Shown piece by piece: positions 1 to 7,667 of a stretch of 64,000 nucleotides of DNA. The notes beneath the pieces are model-generated. The model did not search any database, was not told the DNA's origin, and saw only the letters and a program-made list of their open reading frames with translations. This stretch comes from Aliivibrio_A kagoshimensis (GTDB taxonomy: Bacteria; Pseudomonadota; Gammaproteobacteria; Enterobacterales; Vibrionaceae). The DNA is taken from assembly GCF_050337105.1 (NCBI RefSeq), contig NZ_JAKJSQ010000008.1, forward strand, positions 22,121 to 86,120, given 5' to 3'. Every line of letters begins with the position of its first letter. Within the stretch, counting starts at the first letter, position 1. Position numbers and translations under genes: made by a program.

Positions 1-1184
1 GTGAAGATGTTTCTCCTCTGCTGAGTGCACTATTATTGGATGGTATCATTGGTGGTGTAGGCGCTGTAATTGGGTTCCTACCGTTAATTATGGTTCTCTT
101 TTTCTTACTTGCCTTGCTTGAAGATAGTGGTTATATGGCGCGAGTTGCTGTCATTATGGACCGTTTCTTTAAGAAAGTGGGTCTGTCTGGAAAATCCATT
201 ATCCCCATGGTGATTGGAACGGGGTGTGCCATTCCAGGAATTATGGCAACAAGAACCATTCAAAACGAAAGACAGCGCAGAACGACTGCTATGTTGACCC
301 CTTTTATGCCTTGTGGTGCTAAATTGCCAGTAATTGCACTATTTGCCGGTGTCTTTTTCCAAGATGCAGCATGGGTGGGTACGACTATGTATTTCGCAGG
401 AATTGCATTGATTGTCTTAGGTGCATTGCTGGTGGTGAGAATAACAGGCGAAAAGAATACAAGAGCATTTTTCATACTCGAGTTACCTGAATATCGTTTC
501 CCTAGTATTAGCCAAGCGGCACTATCTACCTTATCAAGAGCGAAAGCCTTCATCATTAAAGCGGGTACCATTATCTTACTCTGCAATGCAGCAGTACAGA
601 TCATGCAGACATTTGATTGGCAGTTCCAAGTAGTCGCAGAGGGCGCTGAGCACACGAGTATTTTGGCAGGAATTGCCTCACCTTTCGCTTTCGTACTTAT
701 TCCACTAGGTTTCGGTGCTTGGCAGTTAGCTGCAGCGGCGATAACCGGCTTTATTGCTAAAGAGAATGTGGTGGGGACCTTAGCAGTTGTCTATGGCATC
801 ACTAATTTCATCGATACTGAAGAACTTGCACTGGTATCAGGTAGTGCAGATGTCGCGACGGTGATGGGCTTATCGTCTGTTGCTGCGTTTGCCTACTTAA
901 TGTTTAACCTTTTCACTCCTCCATGTTTTGCCGCGATAGGCGCAATGAATGCGGAGTTAGAAGATAAAAAATGGTTAATGGGCGGAGTCGCATTCCAGTT
1001 TGGCATTGGTTATGTAACGGCGTTCCTTGCCTATCAAATCGGGACATACGTCACCACAGGTGCAGTAGGACAAGGTTTTGTATATGGTCTTATCGTCACT
1101 TCAGTACTGCTTGGTATTTTGATGTACCTCGTTAATAAGGGTGCAAAAAAAGAGCAGCAAAAATTAGATTTATGTTCTTCATAA
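1..1184 (+). CDS. feoB: Ferrous iron transporter FeoB, C-terminal part (partial at window edge)
   Basis: Inner-membrane Fe(II) importer. The window starts inside the gene; the open frame begins at base 3 and gives about 393 residues before the stop. Visible are the permease (Gate) segments with the family motif GTGCAIPGIMATRTI and the conserved MPCGAKLPV stretch, followed by several hydrophobic helices. The N-terminal G domain and the start lie outside the window. A small Cys-rich membrane protein follows 10 bases downstream, as is common for FeoB units. Family identity is certain from these motifs; which other feo genes precede it cannot be seen. Confidence 0.95.
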   Translation, partial: EDVSPLLSALLLDGIIGGVGAVIGFLPLIMVLFFLLALLEDSGYMARVAVIMDRFFKKVGLSGKSIIPMVIGTGCAIPGIMATRTIQNERQRRTTAMLTPFMPCGAKLPVIALFAGVFFQDAAWVGTTMYFAGIALIVLGALLVVRITGEKNTRAFFILELPEYRFPSISQAALSTLSRAKAFIIKAGTIILLCNAAVQIMQTFDWQFQVVAEGAEHTSILAGIASPFAFVLIPLGFGAWQLAAAAITGFIAKENVVGTLAVVYGITNFIDTEELALVSGSADVATVMGLSSVAAFAYLMFNLFTPPCFAAIGAMNAELEDKKWLMGGVAFQFGIGYVTAFLAYQIGTYVTTGAVGQGFVYGLIVTSVLLGILMYLVNKGAKKEQQKLDLCSS

Positions 1185-1194
1185 GGGGTGCAAT

Positions 1195-1332
1195 ATGGCA
1201 AATATAATAGTGGGTCTGGTTATTTTACTTATTGTTGCTCTCTCTATATCTAAGGTAGTCAGAGATAAGCGCAAAGGAATAAAGTGTACTGGTTGTGCTC
1301 AAAGCGGAAGCTGCTCATCGAGTAAGAAGTAA
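1195..1332 (+). CDS. Small Cys-rich membrane protein next to FeoB
   Basis: A 45-residue protein with one N-terminal membrane helix (residues 2-21) and a short basic tail holding the cysteine cluster CTGCAQSGSC. The start follows AGGGG by 6 bases and lies 10 bases after the feoB stop, so it is almost surely co-transcribed and coupled. It matches the general form of the FeoB-associated Cys-rich membrane protein family, whose role in iron uptake is not well defined. It is not the winged-helix FeoC of enterics. The cysteines suggest metal or redox contact, which is inference. Confidence 0.75.
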   Translation: MANIIVGLVILLIVALSISKVVRDKRKGIKCTGCAQSGSCSSSKK

Positions 1333-1359
1333 AGCACCGAAAGAGTAGAAATTAACAGG

Positions 1360-1385
1360 GCGAACCAGAAATGGTTCGCTTTTTT
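1360..1385 (+). terminator. Intrinsic terminator after the feo unit
   Basis: A 7-bp stem GCGAACC / GGTTCGC with a 6-base loop, followed by six T. It closes the feoB unit and lies just before the convergent DUF2235 gene. Confidence 0.85.
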
Positions 1386-1407
1386 ACTTTAGAGGCAGTT
1401 GTTGATG

Positions 1408-2442
1408 TTAGTCGATAATCTCTTCCCAAGAGTTCGTCTGAAGTAACGCTTTCAAATTTTCGGGACGATAGCTAGGGTCGTTGTCATAACGCTCTTTAAC
1501 GCTTTGATGGAGCTTGAGAGTGTTGGAGATCTTCAGTTTGCGATCTTCAGGGCTCTTTAATCTGAAAAAATGGATTCTTGATTGGTGCAGTTCTGGCAAC
1601 TCAGTCGCTTTAGAGGCTTTGCTGAGTTGTTTTAGTAAGTGACTTTCAAACAAGAGTCCTTGAGCCATGGCTTCGTCTATCATCCATGCCAGTGCCGCAT
1701 TTGAGGATAATAATTTGTGTTTATCTGGCGCGTAAGAACCGCCAATATCGCTATGAACACCTGCAAACCAAAGCTGTTTTAAGTCTGCGCCTTTTTGCTG
1801 TTGCCAAATGGTAGGGGAAAAATCTGTTCGTTTCTCATCAATGGCGAGTGCGTGTCTAGCAAAAGTGATGTTTGGGCCCATTTTAGAGTCGTAGAACTGC
1901 TCCTCTCTGTCGAAAAGACCTAAGAAATTTATCGGAATACCAAGTGCCCCTACGGTATCCCAGACTCCGACAAAATGGATCTGTTTCTCTAGATGGGAGT
2001 ATTTTGATCTGAATGATTTCGCGCGCTCACCTGCTGGTTTACAGTCACTGTCTTCGTTCTTGTACAGATCCCACGCTTGCTCAATTCGTTTTGCCTCTTT
2101 TCGTTTTACAATGCCACAGTTATTGATGAGGCCACAGATTGCTCTTGACGTGTAGGCGCCACGGCTAAAACCAAAAAGGTAGATCTTATCGCCATCATTA
2201 TAATTTTGAACAATATAGCGGTAACCATCTTTGATGTTTTTGGCTAACCCCTTTCCTGTAATTCCTCCTGAAACACTGTCGTGATATGAGCCTATTCCCC
2301 AATCGTAAAAGACATGCTGTTTAACATCATTATGTTCTGGTGCTATCGCACGTGCGACTCTAAGTACGTTGGTGGCGGTGTCTTTATCCTCTTTTTCAGG
2401 TCTATTCCAAGTGCCATCCGAGCAAACAATTATATTGGCCAT
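1408..2442 (-). CDS. DUF2235 alpha/beta-hydrolase (T6SS Tle1-like phospholipase domain)
   Basis: A 344-residue protein of the DUF2235 family, the hydrolase domain found in Tle1-type phospholipase effectors and in many stand-alone proteins. The N-terminal SDGTWNR signature is at residues 8-14, the nucleophile elbow GFSRG at 91-95 (Ser93), then a DTVGALG segment near 161 and HSDIGGSY near 230, which carry the likely acidic and histidine residues. There is no signal peptide or membrane segment. The start has AAGGA upstream. No VgrG, PAAR, adaptor or immunity-like gene flanks it, so an effector role is not supported by context. Substrate unknown. Confidence 0.8.
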   Translation of the reverse strand: MANIIVCSDGTWNRPEKEDKDTATNVLRVARAIAPEHNDVKQHVFYDWGIGSYHDSVSGGITGKGLAKNIKDGYRYIVQNYNDGDKIYLFGFSRGAYTSRAICGLINNCGIVKRKEAKRIEQAWDLYKNEDSDCKPAGERAKSFRSKYSHLEKQIHFVGVWDTVGALGIPINFLGLFDREEQFYDSKMGPNITFARHALAIDEKRTDFSPTIWQQQKGADLKQLWFAGVHSDIGGSYAPDKHKLLSSNAALAWMIDEAMAQGLLFESHLLKQLSKASKATELPELHQSRIHFFRLKSPEDRKLKISNTLKLHQSVKERYDNDPSYRPENLKALLQTNSWEEIID

Positions 2443-2897
2443 GATCTGTTCCTTTTGAGCGTTTAGCGTAGATTCATCGGAACTGCTTTATCGATACAAC
2501 CGCGTGAGTGAATAGATAAGTAAAGATACTAGTAGGAGTTATATCGAGATGCAAAAAAACGGTGCCTCACTTCTAAGACGTTAAATATAAAGTATTAATA
2601 GTGCTGTTTAGTTATTGCTTGGACGCGCTAAGTTGGGTAATACAACCCGTTATCTTGGAGTAGAAATGGAAGTTACATTCATATATCAGGGGATATTAAT
2701 TTTCACTATAGGTGGTTTGTGAGGTTTTTTTTAGGTGATTGGAATTGCATTTATTTTAAGTGTTTGATAATTAAATTTATATTACCATTTCTCCTCCTTG
2801 CTTATGCCGTATTAATAATAACCTTCATGCCGTATTTATTCCTATTTTTATTGCGCTGAGTTATACTCAAACCAATGTAAAGTGTTAGGAGGTTCAA
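2443..2897. other. Gene-free stretch upstream of the AbiE-like pair
   Basis: About 455 bases, AT-rich, with no ORF I can defend. It holds the SD of the leftward DUF2235 gene at one end. At the other end are two direct copies of ATGCCGTATT (2804 and 2827), a possible -10 (TATACT, 2862-2867) and a strong AGGAGG before the antitoxin gene. Confidence 0.5.
2804..2836 (+). promoter_or_regulatory. Direct repeat ATGCCGTATT x2, possible antitoxin operator
   Basis: Two exact 10-base copies start at 2804 and 2827, 23 bases apart, so they lie on nearly the same helix face. They sit about 60 bases before the antitoxin start, close to a TATACT -10 candidate. AbiEi-type antitoxins are known to repress their own promoter through paired repeats; that these are the sites is inference. 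Confidence 0.4.
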
Positions 2898-3302
2898 ATG
2901 ATAGCTGTTGATAGTATTTGTCAAAAGATAAAGCGCTCAAGACGCTATGTCTTTGAGCGTAAAGATTTTGATGGTGTTGCAAGCTACGATCAAATTGGCC
3001 GTGCTCTAAGACAGTTGGTTAACCAAGGTGATTTACTGAAGCTCGGATACGGTTTGTATACGAAAGCAAAACTAAATAGCCTCACGGGCAAACCGATGCC
3101 AACCAACCCAGGAGGTAGCGATGCACTTATGCGTGAAATCCTTAAAATGAAAGGCGTTGATTTCGAGATGGATAGTCTGTCTTTGCAAAGTCTCTCAGGT
3201 GAAAGTACTCAAATTCCATCTTCAGTTCATTACTCGTGGGATCCAAAACAGTTTAATCGCAAGCTGGTAGTAGGCAATCGCGTACTCAACTCACCGAGTT
3301 GA
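2898..3302 (+). CDS. AbiEi-type antitoxin (DUF6088-like winged helix)
   Basis: A 134-residue protein. The N-terminal half is a small winged-helix-like domain (residues 1-55) with the segment GRALRQLVNQGDLLKLGYGLYTK shape typical of type IV antitoxins; the rest resembles DUF6088 proteins. A strong AGGAGG lies 6 bases before the ATG. Its stop overlaps the start region of the AbiEii-like gene, the usual order for this system. Known AbiEi proteins counter the toxin without binding it and repress the operon. Family assignment is from pattern and context. Confidence 0.75.
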   Translation: MIAVDSICQKIKRSRRYVFERKDFDGVASYDQIGRALRQLVNQGDLLKLGYGLYTKAKLNSLTGKPMPTNPGGSDALMREILKMKGVDFEMDSLSLQSLSGESTQIPSSVHYSWDPKQFNRKLVVGNRVLNSPS

Positions 3303-3304
3303 CG

Positions 3305-4252
3305 ATGAAAAAACTAAAACAACAGTTCCTTGAGGTTTCCGATGCTTTAGCGCTCGGAAACCCAGCAGTTATTGAAAAAGATTACTGGGTTGTTGCGTTG
3401 CTTGCTGAGTTAGAAAAGCTCACATTTGAAACCCATCAACTAGTTTTTGCCGGTGGTACGGCATTAGCAAAATCTAATGTCAAAATCTTACGAATGTCAG
3501 AAGACGTTGATATTAAGCTTATCCCAAGTAATGAATTTGACGCGTTAAGTCGTGGTAAAAAGAAAACCGCACGTAAAGAGCTTATCGAGCAAATAGAGCA
3601 GACGATTGCGCGGTCTCAGCAGTTTACAATTGAAAACCGACTTGTCCGTAATGAGTATCGTTATGTGGAGTATGAACTTAAATACCCACAACAATTTAAC
3701 CAAGCCCCATGCTTGCGCCCGATCATCAAGCTAGAGTTGATGGAGACTATTCCGCTTCTAGAGGTAGAAGAGCGAGGGATTCAATCGTTAGTTGCAGAGC
3801 TTTATAAGCAGCGACAAGAGGTAAGCTCATTTCCTTGTGTTTCGGTTTACGCAACGTTAGTGGAGAAAGTACTTTCTATGTTACGTCGTACCATGTTGGT
3901 TAAGCGTAACGCCGAACGTAAAGACGATATTACTTTGGTTCGGCATATCTACGACGTTCATTGCATTGATACAGCACAGGCGCTTGATATTGAGTCACTA
4001 ACCTCACTATTCGTAACAGTATTGCAAGAAGACGTCGAGCGCTTCGGCAACCAACATGCTGAGTTTGTCGCCGCCCCCAGCAAGGAGCTACGCCTTGACT
4101 TACAAGAGCTAGAAGGCAACCCTATTTTCCGTCAACGGTTTGCAGATTTTGTTACGCCTATGGTGTTTAACCCACAGCCACACGACTTTGATATTTGCTT
4201 CGCTTCATTTAAGCGTATTGCTCATCAGTTATTGTCATCGATAGATGAATGA
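3305..4252 (+). CDS. AbiEii-like nucleotidyltransferase toxin
   Basis: About 315 residues of the AbiEii/AbiGii toxin family, DNA-polymerase-beta-fold nucleotidyltransferases; characterised members block growth by adding nucleotides to tRNA. Visible signatures are GGTALAKS (about 48-57) and SEDVDIKL (about 65-72), matching motif I and the metal-binding D-x-D of the fold. The frame is open from a TTG at 3299 overlapping the antitoxin stop, but the ATG at 3305 is the more usual choice. Translation is probably coupled to the antitoxin. It is intact as far as I can read. The pair may act in phage defence (abortive infection), as AbiE does; not shown here. Confidence 0.85.
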   Translation: MKKLKQQFLEVSDALALGNPAVIEKDYWVVALLAELEKLTFETHQLVFAGGTALAKSNVKILRMSEDVDIKLIPSNEFDALSRGKKKTARKELIEQIEQTIARSQQFTIENRLVRNEYRYVEYELKYPQQFNQAPCLRPIIKLELMETIPLLEVEERGIQSLVAELYKQRQEVSSFPCVSVYATLVEKVLSMLRRTMLVKRNAERKDDITLVRHIYDVHCIDTAQALDIESLTSLFVTVLQEDVERFGNQHAEFVAAPSKELRLDLQELEGNPIFRQRFADFVTPMVFNPQPHDFDICFASFKRIAHQLLSSIDE

Positions 4253-4280
4253 TTCCTGCCCAGATGTGCCTTCACGCTGA

Positions 4281-4312
4281 GACAAGCAAGGACAGACAAG
4301 CAAGGACAGACA
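4281..4312. repeat. Tandem 14-bp repeat, 2.3 copies
   Basis: Two exact copies of GACAAGCAAGGACA in tandem, then GACA, lie 30 bases after the toxin gene and about 160 bases before the transposase gene stop. No known element is recognised; simple slippage duplication is the easiest explanation. Confidence 0.8.
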
Positions 4313-4469
4313 TCCTAGCCAAGCCTTAATGCAACTGAGAATGATATACCCAGATTTGACGTTCTCGGTGGGGAATGCTGGCTAAAAGTGTCGAAATAGA
4401 CAAAATTCGATGCTAAAAGATATCCATTATCGTTCTTCAGGTGTAATGAGTGCGCGTTGAGAAGTACAT

Positions 4470-5441
4470 TTATGCAGCAGGGGTGATTTTCAGTCCGGTA
4501 TGTCGTTTTCGTTGAAGTTTATGGATGGCATGAGCGTAAGATTTCACTTCTCCCACTAAACTGGCTCGATTTTGCTCAAGGGTGGTGCAGAGTTTGAGCC
4601 ACTCTTTCTGTTCAAAATTCAATTGCTGCAAAACTGGCGGGGCAGAGGCATCAATCGCCCCTTGCTTATTGGATCTAATTTGTTTGCTACTCCAATCCAC
4701 AAACTCTAGGTAATCATCCAATCTAAACGGAATGCCTTTAATCATCTCGTTGGTTGGGTTACCAATAAAGGGGTGCAAGCAAGGTGGCGTTAACTTTTTC
4801 GATTTAAGGGCAGCGAGCCGCGCTTTTACTGAGGTAAAATCAGAGGTTTCCAGCGAGTCTGCCATGTTGGCGCGGATCGGGTTTAAATCGACATAAGCCA
4901 TCGCCATTAATAGCGCTTTCTCATCGAGCAATGCCTGGCTTTTGAACCGCCCTTCCCAGAAGTGCCCAGTGCAATCATCTTCTTTATTTGCCATCCTGGC
5001 GATGGTTTGATTGAGGATTTTCATGAACCAACTGATGCTAGATAACCGTTCTCGCCACTGGGAAATAATCTGCTGACACACCTCCTTGGTTGAGCTATGG
5101 AGGTCTTGTTGAATAAGATAACGTTCAATCAGCAGCGGCATTTCATGGAGGGTACACCAACGTTCTATCACCTCTCTTTCGGTGAGTTTTTTAACGCCAT
5201 CACAATCAATACTGAGCACCAAGTGATAGTGATTATGCATGATGGCATAGGCGCAGATATCAATACAAAACACATCGCTGAGCTCTTTGAGTTTATCTTC
5301 AATCCAACCACGGCGGTGTTCGTAATTTTGCTTAGTCATAACATCAACACCACACAAATAGCTGCGCCTTACACAGCGAGAAACGATGTGGTAATAGGGC
5401 GTAGCTTCAGAGCAGATAAGTTGACTTCTTGGCACAGTCAC
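4470..5441 (-). CDS. REP-associated-type Y1 transposase (RAYT / TnpA_REP family)
   Basis: A single-copy-type Y1 (HUH) nuclease. The family begins near PRSQLICSEATPYYHIVSRC; the HUH motif is HNHYH at residues 69-73 and the AYVDLNPIRA motif carrying the candidate catalytic Tyr lies near residue 200. I chose the GTG at 5441 because AAGG precedes it by about 8 bases and because similarity begins there; the frame stays open upstream to 5645, but that 68-codon extension looks non-coding. Such proteins mobilise or maintain REP palindromes; no clear REP pair is seen beside it. The coding region appears intact. Confidence 0.85.
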   Translation of the reverse strand: MTVPRSQLICSEATPYYHIVSRCVRRSYLCGVDVMTKQNYEHRRGWIEDKLKELSDVFCIDICAYAIMHNHYHLVLSIDCDGVKKLTEREVIERWCTLHEMPLLIERYLIQQDLHSSTKEVCQQIISQWRERLSSISWFMKILNQTIARMANKEDDCTGHFWEGRFKSQALLDEKALLMAMAYVDLNPIRANMADSLETSDFTSVKARLAALKSKKLTPPCLHPFIGNPTNEMIKGIPFRLDDYLEFVDWSSKQIRSNKQGAIDASAPPVLQQLNFEQKEWLKLCTTLEQNRASLVGEVKSYAHAIHKLQRKRHTGLKITPAA

Positions 5442-5948
5442 GATAAAGACCTTACGATAGGTTGAACATGATAACAGTGTAAGCAGGTTTGTCATGAATA
5501 CGAATTGGAATGAATAGGCGTGCGAGTCAGTGAATGTTGAACTTGAAATAGATGAAACCAGTGAAGTTAAAAGTGTGATCGTTGCTCTTAGAGTGTGTGT
5601 CCTTGCAAGGATTCTAGTTGGTTTGGTCCAGAATTTAGGTGCCATACTAATAACATGTAGTGCAGTGGCTGTGTTGGCGACATTATCACGTAAATAATGA
5701 GTACCAACTGTTTCGACCGATATTGATTTACATAACCTTTTCAGGGAGTGTTTATCCGAAATCTCTCAGTATTCTGAAATTCGTAACACGTTTATGCCCC
5801 TTTTCGAGTCTGAGCAACCAATCATCCAAATTTGGCAGCAGAGATTCCTTCAATAAGGGATCTGTTTTATTCTTTATACTCTCGCCAATAAAAACGTCAT
5901 AAAACTAAATTAAAATAANTAACCAAAATACAAGNCAACGGTTTATAC
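5442..5948. other. Gene-free stretch between the transposase and HAD genes
   Basis: About 500 bases. It holds only an unsupported upstream extension of the transposase frame and a short open frame at 5660-5902 with no recognisable content. Two ambiguous bases (5919, 5935) lie just before the HAD start. I see no promoter, repeat or RNA gene I can defend. Confidence 0.4.
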
Positions 5949-6335
5949 ATGATCAAAGCTATATATTTTGACTTAGATAATACTCTTGTGAACANAGATG
6001 CTAGCATTGATAAGTTTGCTCATCACTTCATTAAAACATTGTCATTCGAACTACGAAATGCNTGCCCAATTCAGGTCAGTAATATAATTAAAGAGCAAGA
6101 CTGCGGNGGTTACCTCACTAAAGACTCAGNATATAGTAAAATTTTTCAGGCAGTTGGATGTGAATTATCCTTAAANTTATCATGGNTAAAAAACAAAAGA
6201 CCTGANGATCTTAGTTTATTTTGGAAAAATGATTTTCCAAAATGCACTGTAGAGATGAGTGGAGCCGCTAATCTTGTTAATTACTTGCATCAGCAAGGCT
6301 ATCATCTCGGCGTTATTTCNAATGGAGCTGAGATN
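5919..6335. other. Cluster of 11 ambiguous bases
   Basis: N occurs at 5919, 5935, 5995, 6062, 6107, 6130, 6176, 6186, 6206, 6320 and 6335, while only two other N calls (43935, 46490) exist in the rest of the window. The N are isolated single bases that keep the HAD reading frame, as expected if reads from two similar copies or alleles were merged, or from one poor Sanger read. Confidence 0.9.
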
Positions 6336-6638
6336 AGTAGACGTTCTACCCTTGACGCTACATCCTTTAACCACCTTTTCTCTCAAATGGTTAGCTCAGA
6401 GAGTTTTGGTGTGAGTAAGCCAGATCCTTCGATTTTTGAACACACTGCCAAGCTAGCAGGATATAAAACAGAAGAATGTTTATATTTAGGGGATCACCCA
6501 GTAAAAGATATTTTAGGCGCAACGGGTTCAGGAATGAGAGCGGTGTGGTTAGCTGGGTTTCATGATGAAATTAGTCTTCCTAAAGAAGCTGTCATGGTGA
6601 ACAATCTCAACGATGTACTAAAAGTTGTTAACTTATAA
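5949..6638 (+). CDS. HAD-superfamily hydrolase (phosphatase-like)
   Basis: A 229-residue haloacid-dehalogenase-type hydrolase. Motif I is FDLDNT at residues 8-13 (nucleophile and acid Asp), the lysine motif is in SKPDPSIFEHTAKLAG, and motif IV is YLGDHPVKDI near residue 180. The arrangement and length fit the YjjG / 2-haloacid dehalogenase-like group of small-molecule phosphatases; substrate unknown. Nine ambiguous bases fall inside the gene, so some residues are uncertain, but the frame is open throughout. It stands alone between a transposase and a decayed toxin-antitoxin locus, a typical accessory-gene setting. Confidence 0.85.
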   Translation: MIKAIYFDLDNTLVNXDASIDKFAHHFIKTLSFELRNXCPIQVSNIIKEQDCXGYLTKDSXYSKIFQAVGCELSLXLSWXKNKRPXDLSLFWKNDFPKCTVEMSGAANLVNYLHQQGYHLGVIXNGAEXSRRSTLDATSFNHLFSQMVSSESFGVSKPDPSIFEHTAKLAGYKTEECLYLGDHPVKDILGATGSGMRAVWLAGFHDEISLPKEAVMVNNLNDVLKVVNL

Positions 6639-6639
6639 A

Positions 6640-6685
6640 ATAACTATCTGTTGTTAAATTTCATTATTTGGAAAACAGTAGTTAT
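6640..6685 (+). terminator. Hairpin after the HAD gene, possible weak terminator
   Basis: Arms ATAACTA-CTGTT and AACAG-TAGTTAT pair over 12 positions with a one-base bulge; the loop is about 21 bases. It lies just after the HAD stop, but there is no T run, so termination is uncertain. Confidence 0.35.
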
Positions 6686-6800
6686 CCGAAAGATCAGACT
6701 CTCATGAACTCCGTAACTCATTCCTGTCCAACTCCGATTCAAACAAGCATAACTGAATCAATACATCCTCATTAATATCACTTGTACAACCTATCGTAGA

Positions 6801-6966
6801 AGTTGGCTTGACGAGGTAATGGTGAAGATACAACGGTAATTACTCGTCGTGATTCGGAAAACGCAGTGGTAATGTCATAAGACTATTACAATAGCCTTAT
6901 GGAGACAGATCATTTAAACCGTTCAATCACGCAGTTTCGAGCTGACAAAGTAACTGCACGCGAGCT
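6801..6966 (+). pseudogene. yefM: YefM antitoxin remnant
   Basis: Reading the three frames gives pieces of a YefM (Phd/YefM) antitoxin in order: SWLDEV, then after a one-base frameshift NGEDTTVITRRDSENAVVMS, a TAA at 6878-6880, DYYNSLMETD, and HLNRSITQFRADKVTAREL. Compared with the family, the N-terminal DNA-binding part is missing or unreadable and about a dozen residues are lost between MET and HLNRS. So at least a frameshift, a nonsense codon and deletions have destroyed it. It is followed directly by the YoeB remnant, keeping the usual antitoxin-toxin order. Family identity is clear; exact edges are approximate. Confidence 0.8.
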
Positions 6967-7098
6967 GATTACTTATATTGGCAAACCCAAGACAAGAAAA
7001 CACTCAAACGTATTAACAAGGTCATTAATGACACTAATAGGCTTGTTTATGCGGTCGATGATCAGGCAATTACTATCATTTCGTGTCGCTATTATAAT
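6967..7098 (+). pseudogene. yoeB: YoeB toxin remnant with internal deletion
   Basis: YoeB is a ribosome-dependent mRNA endonuclease (RelE fold). Here the frame reads DYLYWQTQDKKTLKRINKVIND, then jumps to TNRLVYAVDDQAITIISCRYY. The first ~17 residues and the central ~30 residues (normally including the FEGIGKPEPLK and GFWSRRI segments) are absent. The catalytic His/Tyr tail (RYHY in relatives) reads RYYN and the stop codon is gone, so the frame runs straight on into the histidine-kinase fragment. The toxin cannot be functional. Confidence 0.82.
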
Positions 7099-7602
7099 TT
7101 ACGTTATCGTCCAGCAACATTGATTAAAATTGAAGAGTTCTGGCAGAACGCGGATCTGGTTGAGTTATGTAAAACCGTCTGTATGGACATGGCCCCTGCC
7201 ATCTATGCCGATCAACAACAACTGGTTTTCTACTCCAATATTGATTCGTTATGCCGACATGTTGAGCCGATAATGCTGCAAACGGCCTTAATCAACCTGA
7301 TTGAGAATGCGCACCAATATGGCAAGCTCAGTGGTAAAGAGAATCAAATTGAAGTCAGTATCGAGCACAATCCCATCAGCAATCTAACGGTGATCAGCGT
7401 TGAAGATCGTGGCCCAGGGATCCCTGAATCACAACTCGAGCAAGTCACTCAGCCTCACGTCAGCTTAAAAAAACTCAACGTCGGTAATGGATTGGGCCTA
7501 GCCATTGTCAAGCAGGTGTGCGAGCAACATAAGTTAACCTTCACCATCAAAAACCGATCTGAAGGCGGTATCAAGGTGAGTCTAAGCGGCTTTCCTCACT
7601 GA
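7099..7602 (+). pseudogene. Histidine-kinase C-terminal fragment (HATPase_c only)
   Basis: About 165 residues holding only the ATP-binding domain of a sensor kinase: N box NLIENAHQYG, G1 box DRGPGIP, G2 box GNGLGLAI. The sensor region, membrane helices, HAMP and the phosphorylated-His domain are missing; the 5' side is joined in frame to the YoeB remnant at about 7098. A TTG at 7120 could start a short product, but no response regulator lies nearby. The last codons and the following bases recur at 10774-10861. I read this as the stump of a deleted two-component gene. Confidence 0.8.
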
Positions 7603-7667
7603 AGATGAACTTTTGATGAAATACTCAACTAGACAACTCCTCCCCACCACTTTGCTTAATTGAGCAC
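7580..7667. repeat. 88-bp direct repeat, left copy
   Basis: Matches 10774-10861 in the same direction over 88 positions with two mismatches (7590 and 7652) and no gap. It covers the last ~7 codons and stop of the kinase fragment plus about 65 bases beyond it. The two copies bracket the FecBCD-type importer. Confidence 0.95.

Noticed and set aside
5442..5645. 68-codon upstream extension of the transposase frame
   Set aside because: Family similarity begins at the GTG 5441, which has an SD; the extension has none of the expected residues.
5660..5902. 80-codon open frame upstream of the HAD gene
   Set aside because: No SD, no recognisable motif, low-complexity composition and no neighbour it would fit; treated as chance.
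6640..6800. Possible integron attC site around the HAD gene and toxin-antitoxin remnant
   Set aside because: Toxin-antitoxin and lone HAD genes are common Vibrio cassettes, but I could not find paired core sites (GTTRRRY with its inverse) flanking either gene.
6899..7123. 74-residue open frame starting METDHLNRS
   Set aside because: It is the tail of the broken yefM read on into the wrong frame of yoeB, not a gene.
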